From assembly GCF_963662255.1 (NCBI RefSeq), contig NC_085047.1, positions 48,143,006 to 48,207,005 of the forward strand: 64,000 nt of DNA, in the 5' to 3' direction. Made by a program: the position numbers and the translations under genes. Positions 36,926 to 52,321 of this stretch are shown here, one piece after another; within the stretch, counting starts at the first letter, position 1, and each line of letters opens with the position of its first letter. This DNA is from Cinclus cinclus. Taxonomy: Eukaryota; Chordata; Aves; Passeriformes; Cinclidae. The notes under the pieces are model-generated. The model saw only the letters and a list, made by a program, of their open reading frames with translations. It made no database searches and was not told where the DNA came from.

Positions 36926-36991
36926 ATGGGCGCGGAGTGGGGCGCGGATCGGGCGGGCGCGGCGAGTCGGCGAGGAGCGAGAGCGGAGTAG
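36926..36991 (+). other. Upstream ORF 1 of SHISA2
   Basis: A 21-codon ORF starts in a good initiation context (cccATGg) and ends at TAG 36989. It lies wholly upstream of the SHISA2 start, if transcription begins near 36768. Confidence 0.45.
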
Positions 36992-37049
36992 CGGCGCTCC
37001 CCGGTGCGCCCCGGGCGGCGGCTCCGCACCCCGCGGGCCGGCCCCGGGC

Positions 37050-37148
37050 ATGCGGCGGCGGCGGGACCCGCGGCCAGAGTCCCCGCAGCGCGGCGGCTGC
37101 CTGCCCCGGGGGGCCGGGCGGCGCTGCTCCGGCGCGGGGGGGCCCTGA
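37050..37148 (+). other. Upstream ORF 2 of SHISA2
   Basis: A 32-codon arginine-rich frame (MRRRRDPRPESP) ends at TGA 37146, 27 bases before the SHISA2 ATG. It may reduce initiation at the main start; there is no evidence for a stable peptide. Confidence 0.4.
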
Positions 37149-40115
<2,967 letters not shown>

Positions 40116-42540
40116 CGCGGACACCTTCCCCTCCCCATCCCCACCCGGCTGATTTTAATGTCTGAACTGAACGGGGAAGAAATACTTCCTTGGAACAAAG
40201 CTCCCAGAACACCACTTGTAAATAATTTTGAAAGGCTCATGCATGTCAGACAGTGTTTATAAACCATTTATTTTCATCGGGTTCTGTTGCCAGGAACTGT
40301 AAGGATGATATCTCGGAATTAACGTTGCCAGATACGTTCTCATTCCAGTGCATGATTTACAGTGGCGAAGGATTACGCTGGAAATGCATATGTATTTCAG
40401 ATCACTGTACTCATGAGATAAATGTCAGAGCCGTTAAGTGCCCTTCAGGTATGACATGGTCACAAGTATTTGCCTGATTAATTCTAGAAAGAGTTTTGTT
40501 ACACTGTACAAGACCGTAGTACTTCAGAAACCTCTCCACTCCCAGCTCTATATATGACACTTCCCGTTGCTTTACAGACAATCACAACTGAGAGCCGAAC
40601 AGTGCAATCCCTGTGTGCCGGGACCCTGTACCAGCCCCCATGGCTTCTTACACACTTTGCGGTGAAATGCCACCAGAGGCTTGGTCTTGCAAAGACCAAT
40701 TTTCTTTGTATTATATAGGAATTAGAAGAGTGAATTATTCTGCTCTTCTTTCCAGTGCGCTTGAAACCTTCTTGATTTGATTTTGTGCCAAGATCAGGAC
40801 CCAACAGCGGTTTGCAGACACTATCTTTGTGAACATGTTGCTAAAACCAGGGTATAAGGTGCTTGCTCTTCGTGACACTCAGCAAAGCTTTTGGTACAGC
40901 TGGCAGTGTCTGAACTGAACCTGCCTAGGCAGACAGAGGTCAGACTGTGATTCCAAACATGCCTGATTTAACCTCACTTCCCATGAAACAGGAAACCCGT
41001 GTGAATGCCCACGAAGGTGTCAGCCCTAAGGCCTGCTTACGTTGGAGTCTGCCTCTAGGAAAATGAACTTCATCTTGTCCCCCACGAGCCCATTCCAAGT
41101 CCCCTGCCCTACCCTGTGGGAGTGGGAGAGTGTTACACAGAACCCATTTGGGATGTGAATGGATTGGTGGAGGTTTGAAATCTATCCTCTTTTTCTTGAC
41201 CCATGTGGAAGGGGACTAGGGAGGCACAGCTGGATTTAAAAATAAGGAGAAAGGTCCAACCAAAGGAGAAAGGTGCTTGTGGTGTCATAGGGCTCATGGA
41301 GGTGGTGAGAGGCAGACAGGAGGGACTATACTGGAGCTGTTGGCCCCGTCCTGCTTTCCTTCATCTGGGGAAAACACCTCTCCAGGCTGAAGAGGCAACA
41401 AACAATCAGATCATTCTAATTATATCACCCCAAATGCAGCAAACTAAGGCTGGTTTTGTCTCTTTAAAAAATGTTGCCTCTGCATTTCTATCCATTTGCT
41501 CCTCAGCCAGAACAGTGCAACAGCAGACTTGAGGCCCCATGCAAAACCCAAGCAATTAATGTAACCAGACCAGTGATGACAAAAAGGTTTCTTACTGTCT
41601 GATACTGTATCAATATGTAGCAATAACTGTGATGCCGTGTTTTGTATGTCTGTTTTTAAATGACACAGAAGGTGCAGACGCATTGCCAAGTATGGTTTAC
41701 TCATAAGCACGCCACACACAGGCAGTCTGCAGCAGGCAGCCATGGTTTGGACACTGACACGGGGAAATGAATAGGTAATTTATCCCAGGTCTGTTGTTCC
41801 TGGCTGGGATCGCCCAGTCAGTGTGCAGGAGCTGGACAGAAAGACTGGTTTGTGAGACCTGGCTTCCTCTGCCGCCAGGCTGGGTGTCTTTGGGATGGCA
41901 GCGCCCGGCTGCTGGAGGTGTTGGATGCTGCACAGCTCGGTGCTTGGGGATCTTCAGGGCAGCGGGTGCTCCAGAGCTGGGAGCTGCCAGGCTTCTGAAG
42001 GACCCCCTGCACTCTCTGGTCTCTGGGGGTGTAGGGTTCTACCTGCCCACATTGCAGCGGGGTCAGGCACAGGGGCAGCTGCTTGTGCTTCCCCAGGAGC
42101 AGGAGACACTTGGCCCTGGGTGAGCCCTGGCCAAGGCTCATGGCCAGACAAGCAGCTCCTCCTCTGGTCCTGACCCCATGCCCTGCTGTGAACCAAATCA
42201 GCTCCCCCCCACTTTGCCTGCCTTGCAGAGGCCGTGGCAAGGACACCTCCTCTGACCTACGAAATTCAGGTGAATCTTTGTATATTGTTTACTTGTTAAA
42301 AAAAAATAAATTAAGTTTAAATCTGTAGAAATTAATTTACAACTGAAGGCAGAGAAACCCAAGTTCTAATAAAAGGAATTTTGTGAGATGTGATGTTTTT
42401 TTTAAATGTCATGTACAATAATGTAAAACCAATGTTACCATTTGATAGAGCTTTTAAATCTCTGAAAGAGCACTTGCCTTAAAGTGTTTCTTACAACTGA
42501 AAAAAAAGCCCCCTTTGTTTCTTAATAAATGCTTTATGGT
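40116..42540 (+). other. SHISA2: SHISA2 3' UTR
   Basis: This region runs 2.4 kb from the stop to the distal poly(A) signal. AATAAA occurs at 42305, 42368 and 42524. The last is followed by a strong GT-rich stretch (gtgtgacttgggttttgttt), so it is the best distal end. Positions 41850-42240 are more GC-rich than the rest for no visible reason. Confidence 0.65.
42524..42529 (+). terminator. SHISA2 distal poly(A) signal
   Basis: AATAAA is followed 10-30 bases later by a GT-rich downstream element. Two further AATAAA (42305, 42368) offer proximal alternatives. Confidence 0.6.
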
Positions 42541-45500
42541 GTGACTTGGGTTTTGTTTGCTTTGTCATAGGGCTTTTATTTTTTCGGTTAATACTTTGTT
42601 TTCCTGTATCTACAAAAGAACATCTGACCAGCCCACCTCTCGAGACTGGCAAAACCAAAAGTTTGAACTTTTTGCTGTGTTTTTGAAGCATAACAGTAAA
42701 CCCAACAACTTACGTGGCTGAATGGCGTGCTCCAGTGGGGCATGTTCTGAGGGGATGTGTTTGGAAAGACAAGGGTGCAGGGAGATGGCATCAGAGCATC
42801 AGGTGAGATGAGGATCCCTCACCTCTTGGGTGGCTGGGGGAGCAGTAGTGGGAGCAGGATGGGCCAGAAGCTGTGGGCTCATCAAGCTCCCTCTTTTCAA
42901 AGAATGCCAAATACTCTGCAGCAAATAGTGTTTTCTGAGGATTTTGGTTTCAGTTGGATTCACAATTACCAGCTCAGCATTTTGAGAGTATAACTCTCTC
43001 TAAGTGGCTGTACTGTTCCCACTGTCTTCTGCATTGGAGACCCTTCTTGCTAGAGCAAACTCCATCCCTGTAAGTGAGACCAAAACCAAAGCCCCATTGT
43101 GCCAGGGGGCATAGCTCAGTCTGGGAAGAGGCCACTCTGCTTTCCTGGTGTTTGCTCCCTCCTGCTGCTGGTGATGCTGGCATTGTACTCTGGGCAGGTG
43201 GGTGGCTGGAGGAGCCAAAAGGGTACAGAGAGGAAATGGAGTGATTGTTAGATCTGCATGTTTATGACTCAAATAAAAATAGGAAAGAACAGTCTGGGGA
43301 AAAACATCGCCTTGGTCAGGCCCTACATAGCACATTCCAAAATGCCACAGCTTCCTGGTGTTCAGGGAAGGTGAGGTAGCACGGCTGGAAGCAGAAAGCC
43401 GACAGGGAAGGAGGGGGTCAGTCATGCCTCAGAGCAGATGTGCTGAGGTGACGACTACTGCACAGCAGGGGAGGCCAACAATTTGTGTTAAAGCTTTTTC
43501 TTGTATTTTTGCCTGTGGAGTTTCTTTGCCCTTGGCAGTTGTTTCTTTTCATGCCATGCTGGAGTTGGTGTGCACAGCAAGCAGTAGTGAGGGTGAGGAA
43601 AAGCCAGCAAACCCCTCACAGGCTGGGATGGTGCTGGTTTGTCCTTAGTGCACACCACCAGGCTGGCAGCGTCCTCACAAGGGCACCCGTGGGCACAGCA
43701 GTGCCCCAAGGCAGCTGTAGGCAATCCCATGCCCAAACCACTAAGCCATGCAGAGAACAGCAGGAAACCATCACCAGCAACTGGGTCCCTTCCCAGCACA
43801 CACGTGGAGAAACACTCTGGAATGTCTCACCTGTGAGCTGGGCACGTCGTCAGGGGACAGAGCCCCTCAGCAGCAGCTTGTGTGGCCCTGTACAGCTGCC
43901 ACCAGCTGTGCCACGGTCATTAGGGGACAGTGGAGGTTGGTGCAATTTGGGGCCAGTGCTCACATGTGGCCCATGATGCCCAAGGGGAGCGAGCCAGGGA
44001 GTAGGTCTCAGCTCAGCACATTAACCTCAGCACCTCCCTTGCAAAATGTCTCATTTGCTGCTCACTTCTGGTCTTGCTGGAGCTCTTCTTCTCCCTCCAG
44101 ATTTTCTGCTTTTCCACTCTTTTCCTCCCACTGAAGTTACTACTAAATATTATTCCCCACATGTATTCCCTTCTATTTTTCCAAGCCGAATCTCATTTTA
44201 TTGTTTCCTCCTCATATTTCCTGGTTCTCAGTAGGTCCCTTTGTAATATTTCTATGTCCTCAGTGGGGTTCGCAACATTTTCCTGCCTAGGATCACTTGC
44301 AAATGAACTGAATAAATCACATAAGCCTGTGCCGCCCTTTCTCCCCTTCCCCATCTACACTGAGTGGAGCCAGTTCCATGAGACCCTACCCTGGCCACCC
44401 TGTAGGCTCACAGCATCCCCTGTCCCATAGGAGAGCATTTAATCCTTGTGACAGTATTTCTGCGCAGCCAGAACGGCCAGACAACAGCGGTGACTGGAGC
44501 TGTAACAGCCTCCTGTGCCTCAGCAATGGGGATATGCCCACTGTGCTGGGCCATGTGCCACAAAATACCAGTGTGGGCTCCAGTGAGAAGGTCTCACTGT
44601 GGTGTGGCTGCTCTGCACCAGACACTATACAGTGCTGGCCTGTCTGCAGAAAATCCTGGAGGCAAGGCTGGCACAGGTGATGTCTTGTTTCAGCACCCTG
44701 GGATGTGCCACTGCCCCCATTATCTGGGGGATACCCAGTCCCAGACACAGCTTCCCCCTGCCCTCCCATCCCCAGGAAGGTACTCCAGCCCTGACACAGG
44801 GATGGATTTTCTCCCCCTACTGCAGACATCCCCCTTCCTGTGCCAACACTTTCTGGTTTTGTGATTTGCTGACAGAAATGGTGTCCTAATTGTTTGGCTT
44901 AATTTGTCCTTCATACCTGGAAAATCTCAGCTCACTGAGCTGACCCCAGGCCTTTTTCACCTGGCTTGTGACCCTGCACCTCCCACCTTCTCCAGCTTCT
45001 CCATGCCGGCTTGTTTACAATATTTTCCCTGGCCCTCGTGTCATTTCCATCTCCTGCTTGTCCTTGTTGAAAAAGGGGGCAGCTGTGCTGGATGGGGGCA
45101 TCTGGTTCATGAGCAGAGGCACGGCTTCATTTGGAAAATACCTTCCCACTTAACATCAAAGGTGACATCTTCCAAATACCAAGAGCAGGGCAGCAAACAT
45201 TCCACTAGGCATGGCTGAAAAGTTACTAGGTGTGCAAGAGGCCGAGTATCCTCTTACTCCCTGATTTTCATTAGAAGAGGGGAGACAAACCTGTCTGGAG
45301 TGTAACATGAGTCACAGCTCTCAGATTGCAAGTGCCTCCAGCATTGTACTGGCCACTGTTTTTATCAAAAGGAAATTACTTGACTTTGATTTTAATATTA
45401 ATCATTTTTGGTGGCTATTTCTGATGAGATGGAGCCATGCAGGTAACTCAAAGCAGTCACTTTCTGCACTGGGCAAGGCCCAGCGGGCACATCCAGCTCA

Positions 45501-46002
45501 CCAAGGGCACTCGTTGCTTTCCATTTGCACTATCCATAACACATCAGGAAATATAAAAGAAAACTCACCTGAAACCTTGAAATCTTGTCTCCCATCACAG
45601 CCTGTTGCAAAGACACAATTTAGGCTTTATAATAGCAAAGAAAGGTTCCAAACATTCAAGAAAGGATAGCAATATCTTTCTCCCAAACTTGATAATCCTT
45701 TACTTTCAAGTAAATAGTCCCTTATAGGCTGTTATGAGTCCTTCAGAAAACCTCCAGCAAAATCGAGGCATGCAATGATACATCAAGCTGAAAAATGTTT
45801 AATTCAACAGATAAGTTGCTTTCCATCAAGCCTTTCTCATGTTTAATGCTGAACCAGCTCAGGGCATTTGGTATGCCTCTAGTTTAATTTGAAAACAAAA
45901 AAGCAGGAAGGCACTACTTTGGATCCCATCAATGCTATTTATTAAACCAGGGCAAGTGAGCATCATGTCAGAAAACAGTAATAATGCAGCAATAAAATAA
46001 AA

Positions 46003-46026
46003 AAACAAAACAAAACAAAACAAAAC
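46003..46026. repeat. (AAAAC)n repeat
   Basis: About five AAAAC units follow an A-rich stretch, 50 bases before the CR1 fragment. Confidence 0.85.
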
Positions 46027-46074
46027 CACTTCTCTATCTCCCTTCCAAGATACTGAGCAGCTTCACAGGGTCAT

Positions 46075-46235
46075 TAAAAATTGGCTGGATTGGTAGGGAC
46101 CTTAAAGATAGTGTAGTTCTAATTCCATGCAGGGAATTAGGAGGGGCACCTCCCACTAGAGCAGGTTGCTCAGTGTCCCACCCACCCTGGCCTTGAACAG
46201 TTCCAGGGATGGGGTAGTTAGGTTTCCTTCCATTA
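46075..46235 (-). mobile_element. CR1 LINE 3'-end fragment
   Basis: On the + strand it reads ggattggtagggaccttaaa, then cacctcccactagagcaggt, tgctcagtgtccca and ccttgaacagttccagggat. This is the reverse complement of the common avian CR1 3' region. It is short and diverged. Confidence 0.8.
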
Positions 46236-49200
46236 GATTTTGGAAGAGTTTTGAAAGCTGATGGGGACAACCTGGCAGAATGCCTGGGTGCAGATCCCAG
46301 CTTAGCTGGGCCACAAACTTCTCAAAACTCACTGGTGCTGCAGATGCTGGCACCAGGGCAAGTCTGGCTTGTTGCAGGACAAGACGAGTATGTCAGTGTG
46401 TTGTGAAATCTCTGCTATGATTCAGTACCCAAATGGTAAATATTGGCTTATGCAGCTGCTAATTCCCTCAATATTTGCTTTTGAGAGACAGAATCCTATT
46501 GACTTCACACAGACAGTCTATGCATGATTGTAAATATCTCATTAAAGGGAAGAAAATATTCTGAATTTACATTGCTGCAAACCAAAAGCGACTGCTGTAG
46601 ATCTAGTGTGCAGTCAGAACTAGGCTCTCAGTTTAAAAGCTGAAGTGCCACCCTCACTGTGGATGGGGAAATACATACAGTCATTCCACAGGATTTAGTT
46701 AGCAGGTATGAGAGCGGTAGGCAGCTCAAGCTCTGACACCTGGCACATCCAAATGAGCTGGCACTAGGATCACACTGTGCTTTTTTATGGACTAAAGAGT
46801 GTATTAGGGAGCTTACAGGCAGTTCCTTCCACAGTGTGGAGAAAGGAAGGAGTGAGATGGACCAGCGCAGTTACAAAACCAGCACAATATACAAATCTTA
46901 CTCACAGTTCCTTTTTTCCAGTCCTTTTCTCCTGAGGGACTGGGGGATGCTCTTGCTGCCTGTATTGGATAGCAGCAAGTACCAGCAGTTCCACAGGATC
47001 AATAAAGCAGTCTTGGTTTACTGTGACAGCTGTGCTGGACATTTTTGATGAGGCTGCATGTTAGTGCCAGCTGAGCCACCGGACAAGGTGGCTGTGAGAG
47101 CCGAGGCTCTCAGAGTCACCACTGCAGGATTTAATAGCTAATCTGCCCTGAAAGGTTGCACTTTCTTCACTGGAGGGCTGCTTTGCGTGACCCAGGAAGC
47201 TCAGTGCCCCCACCACTCTGACATGACACCCTCACTGGGGCAGCACCAAATACCGAGGGGAACCATGACCACCTCTCTGACCATCACCCCACTGTCCTTA
47301 GAGAGACATGGCAAGAAAAATGCAACATGGTGTCACCAGCATTGTTCACCAGTCCCTTGCCTGGGACACAGCCCACGCCCCATCAGCCATTGAGCTTCTT
47401 GCTCAGTGAAGACAGCCAAAAGCCAGCAGTGTCTTTCAGGGATTTTTAAAACCTCATTTCTCTGCAGTCCCATATTTCTGCTGTGGAGGAAACTCACTGG
47501 TCCTTCCAGGTTTCTGAGGACTTGCTGCACCCCAAATGCTGAGGGAACTCAAAGAGGCATGGGGCTGTGCTGGAGGGAGGGCTGGTGACCAGGTACTGCC
47601 ACAGCAGCACTCACTAAAAGGGATTATGTTTCTGAAATCTTGTTTAGCATTCCTCAGCTGGACCTTTCTCAGTTACAATTTTATTTTTTAATGCTCCAAT
47701 TTCAGACTTGAGCATTAATCTACAGGTTTAGGGACTTTGCTTCTTCTTTGTTCTGGTATGAGACACTGAAGACTGCCGTCAACAGACTTAGCAGCTGCTC
47801 CAGCAAATTTGGCTCTGGGACATGAGCACTAGGCTCTCTCACAGCCTTGCCTGTCAGACTGTTAGAGGGAAAGTCTCTGAGGTGATTAGTCAACTAATAT
47901 ATCTAATAAGGGGTTTAAGCAGCAATCCATTCTGTTTAACAATTCTGAGAATCATTTCCCTTTTAGTGCACTGTACAAGAGACAACAGTGCAGGGAGCTG
48001 TTGGCTGAGCATCCAGTTCTCCCACCACCAACTGAATAAGGCTTATTTAAGTTCATCATCAATTTTACTTTGGCATAATTGATTGCCCAGATGTGTGAGA
48101 AGCTTCTACAAACAGCACAGTTCCTGCTGCTGCATGCTCGCAGGCTGCAGCTATGGAGGCCCAGGGAAGGAGCAGGCATGTACTGCAGCAAAACATGGAT
48201 ACACAAGTTCATCACTCTCTTTTTATTTTCCTGCAAAGGAAAAGCAGGTACTAGTCTGGCTTTTGGGATAAAAATGTTTTGAAATGTGCTCAAGCAATGA
48301 CTTGTTAAGGGAAGAGGGGAGATTTGGCCTACACCTTTTTCTGTTCCATAATTTAAAAAAAAATCCAGAAATAATTTGTTGTAAAAATGTCTCTCTACAC
48401 TTTTAAAAGTGGTTCTGTGGGCAATCTATTAGGAAAAATCCTATTCCTCAAGTTATAGCGCCCTAAGGGGGAAAAATTTCAGCCAAACTATATATAAATA
48501 TGCATTTTTATTCTCAATAAAATCTGTTTAATTCCATCATCTATTAATATTTGGACAAGGGGATCTCTTTGTTGAAGCTCATACACTTTCATTTCCTATA
48601 GAGATCTGACAGCACATATTCCCCACGGTCACCAAAAATCAAGTAAGGCCAACCTTTTGTGCAAATGTAACTTCAGCCATAACTTGAGTCCCATTCCTGA
48701 GCTGGTGCCGAGTGTCCCCTGGCGTGTATGGATGCAGCACTGCTGGGTACACGAGAGCCTTTGTGTGGTGCTTCCTGCTTCCACTCTTGCTTGAGGCTAG
48801 GGAGCTCCAGAGTCACTCCTCCAGGTCTGGAAACAGGAGTGAGCTCAGCAATGTCAGCTGAGCACCATCAGCAGAGAGATGTGATATTCCTGAGCAGGCA
48901 GAAGCAGGAGAGAGCCTGTCCCTGTGCTCTGGAGGAAATCATCTTGCCACGGTCTTGCCACACATCACATCTCACTGCACTATCAGACCATGCTCCCTCT
49001 TGGATTCAAGAGCCAGAAGACCCCGTGTTAAAAAAGCCTCTTGCAAATTTAGCTGCAAGTAAGGAGGCAAAGGAGGGTTTTTAGGGCTTAATTTTCTCCT
49101 GCTGTGTCAACATGACTAAATTGGGACAAAACACTTCTAAGCTTTATTTTGGTGAAACCTTGGTGAGATCAAGTGTATCATTTGTAGAAGAATCTCTCTC

Positions 49201-49527
49201 CATCTAGCTTATATGAAAATCCAGTTTTCCCCCTGAAGACACTACTCAAACACCAGTACCTGCTGTCAGCTCATCAGTACCGCTCTTATTTTGCCATACT
49301 AGCCTTGCATTTGAGGCCTGATTTGAGACCTATTAAAGGAACTCAACCCTTGCTCTAACGAGCAGGCCCTTAAAACACACCCAACAGGCCATGAGAAAAT
49401 AAAAATAATCCATTCCACAGCTTTTCAGGCTAAATCTCAAATGTATTTAACACTGAACTCTTGCTGCAAAGCCTGTGGGGGGATAAAACAAACAAGCCTC
49501 GGTCCGCTGGATTGCTTTAATAAAAGG

Positions 49528-49533
49528 TTTATT
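49528..49533 (-). terminator. ATP8A2 distal poly(A) signal
   Basis: AATAAA on the - strand is followed by ccttttattaaagc and then a GT-rich stretch (cttgtttgtttt). This is the most convincing cleavage context on the - strand downstream of the stop. Confidence 0.55.
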
Positions 49534-52241
49534 GGAAATACTTTTGTGCAGACATACAACAGTCAACAATGCTGTTCAAAGCTACAAACTGTCTAAGTTT
49601 TCTGAACCTTCTAAAAATACAAGTAAATGACCTTCATTTGTATTCAGTCCGGGAGGGAAACAAACTCCACTGTAATGCAATGCTGTATTTAAACTACCAG
49701 AGGACATTAATAGGACCTGAAAATGGTAACACTTCTAGAGGAAAAAACCCACATACCACTGCTGCTCTGCTGGGAGCCAATTAAACATCCCCCCACAGCA
49801 TCACTCCTCTCTGCATATCCAGATTAAAACGTCCCCATCTGAAACAATATTTAAGCAATTTGAGTACAGATATGACAGACAAGTGGGCACATGACTTGGC
49901 TCACTGATGAAAAAGATGCTGTTAAAGATCCTGTCACTCAAGACGCTGAATATTTGACCTCCCAGTGCAATGGGCTGCACTGTGGGGGCAGGAGGAGGGA
50001 CTGGGGGATGTTTTCAAGTCAGACAACTCTTCCAGCACACACATGTACACAGTCCCAGAGGACCTGGCTGCCTCACTGCTTTATAACTGGAGGTCTCTTT
50101 TTTTCTTAAATGAAATAAATAAATACAATTTAAAAAAAAAATTGAGCAAGAACTTCGAGCAACTTTCCAGTCTATGAACTCTTGATGGTAAGAACAGCAA
50201 GTACCCTCATTCCCTTTCTGAATCAACTTATCAACCAGAAGGGGAGAGCATATCCACTGTCTGATGAACTCCATGTTTTCTAAGAAACCCTGCAGATGTT
50301 TTGAAATTGATTAATTTATGCCAAGACAACATCTGGAACATCTTCCCAGGAAAACCACCCAGTAAGGTAGTTAGAATTTGAAACAATCATGTCTTTCTGT
50401 TAATGTTGGCTTTTTCCCTTGGCTTCATTGCTCCATAATTTCAAGGGTGCTGACCTTCCAGCTATGCATAGTGAGAGTCTGGTAATACATTAGCACTCTT
50501 CTTGATCGTTAAGACTTCAGAGTGATTGCCCAGAGCTGGGACTGCCCACACAGAATCTGTCATTTACCAACTTCTGCTTCTCTTTAGTAGCTACAAAGAT
50601 GCTGAAGGAGAATGGACCTCTTGTGGCGGACTTCAGGAAAACTTATCTCACCTTCTTCATACATAAAGGAAGGCTTTGGACAAACACCAGTACTCAGCCA
50701 CCTTACCTTCTGTCCACACCACAAATGAGCAGGCCATGAATCCAAATGAAACACACCCTGGGCTTCATGCACTATCACAAAGAGATCCAGGTCCCCAGAT
50801 TAACAAGCCCCTTGCACTGGCCTGAGGAACAGGAACCTGTCCAAGAGCAACACCTAAGCAGAGATCCCACTAATACTCCATGACAGACTGTCAGTCAGGA
50901 CTGAAATAATTCCAGTGCTCAGTTCTGGTGAGTCCACGAGGCAAAGAGGATCCAGTAAACAATTTAGCAATCTTTATAACCCGGGAAACAAAGTATGCTA
51001 AGCAGGGGACACTTCTAGGAGGGACTCAAATCCAAATCCAGGACTCAGCTTGGTACCAGAGAAACTCAGCTTCAGGAGGTGACGGTGCTTCACAAATTCT
51101 CAAGTCAGCTCCGCTCCCTTCCCAGAGCCACAGGAAGGAACCAAGGAAATCAGCTTTATCACAGCTCTCCATGGGTGCCTGAGGAATCCCTCCCCTCAGT
51201 AACCTCTAACAGCAGCAGTGGTCTTGGCCAATCTATTTTGTTTCCCAGTCCTGTCACCTCTCCAGACAGCCCATCCAAAAGCACATTCCTGGCCAGATAA
51301 ACTCAGTCAGTCTGTCTAGGTTTCCTGCAGGTCACTGAGAAGCGATCACCTTTGCGATTCACTTGTGTGGCCAAGCAGTGCAGGGCACTTTCTGGTTTTC
51401 ATTTTCCAACAAAGCTCAAAGCCTCCATTAATCTTACTGCTACATGTGGAAAAGGTACGCATATGGATTTATTTTGCAGTCATCTATTGTACTGACCTAT
51501 CCTGTGGCCTTCTCTGGACACACGGCTCTGGTCAGAGATGCTGAAAGGCAGTGAAGCCTCTCTTGGGTGTCTATAGGATACTGGGAAGAAGTGAGTACAA
51601 GAACCCTTCCTGACAGGACAGAAGGGGTCCAACTATCTGGAGGCTGAGGAACACGCCTCCATGGTCAGTGCCACATTTTAGAAGCAGACTGCTACCCAGG
51701 GACACCAGGTATAGCACAGACACAGCCAAATTCTCCTCTCCAGCCCCTCAGGTATTTCACACCATCACCATTTCCTGTTCGACTCAGCAGGACACAAAGA
51801 GGTCTCCTGAAACCTGACTGAAGTTTAAGGCATTGATACTGTATGATGATTCAAAATTAAGGTAAAATACTCTCAGTCCTTAACACTAATGAGAACTCTG
51901 ACCAACCCAAGGTGCTTCTCAGGGCCAAGCACCCACTCAATGCCTGATCTGCTTCAAACCTGAGCTGTGAGAATTACACTCCTGAGAGCATTTAAAGATC
52001 AAATTAAGTCATTATTTATAAAACTAAGGGAGAACGTAAATAGACTATCACTCACTAGTCTTCACAGATGACTGGAGGTAATGTGAAAACAGAAGATTTA
52101 GTAAGTTAGCCCAAAAGGGCAAACTAAGCCTGCAGTTAAGGACAGTGTAAGGACTGTGCACCTCTTGGGCTCCTGGGTTGTCCTCAGAGGGCCAAGTTGC
52201 ACCCTGTGTTGCCACTGACCACGTCCCCACATTTCACATAT

Positions 52242-52321
52242 TCACATAAATAAAGCTTTCTATGCTTTATTTATTACTTTATCACATAAATAAAGCTTTC
52301 TATGCTTTATTTATTACTTTA
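52242..52321. repeat. Perfect 2 x 40-base tandem duplication with internal palindrome
   Basis: Copies at 52242-52281 and 52282-52321 are identical. Each contains the inverted repeat AAATAAAGC / GCTTTATTT with a 7-base loop (tttctat), so AATAAA appears on both strands in each copy. It lies in the inferred ATP8A2 3' UTR. Confidence 0.95.

Larger units (their letters stand above)
42541..49509. other. Intergenic region between convergent SHISA2 and ATP8A2
   Basis: This is 7 kb of spacer between two 3' ends. It holds a CR1 fragment near 46075-46235 and an AAAAC repeat at 46003-46026. Many open frames at 43000-45300 reflect higher GC and lack homology or splice structure that I can recognise. Confidence 0.55.
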
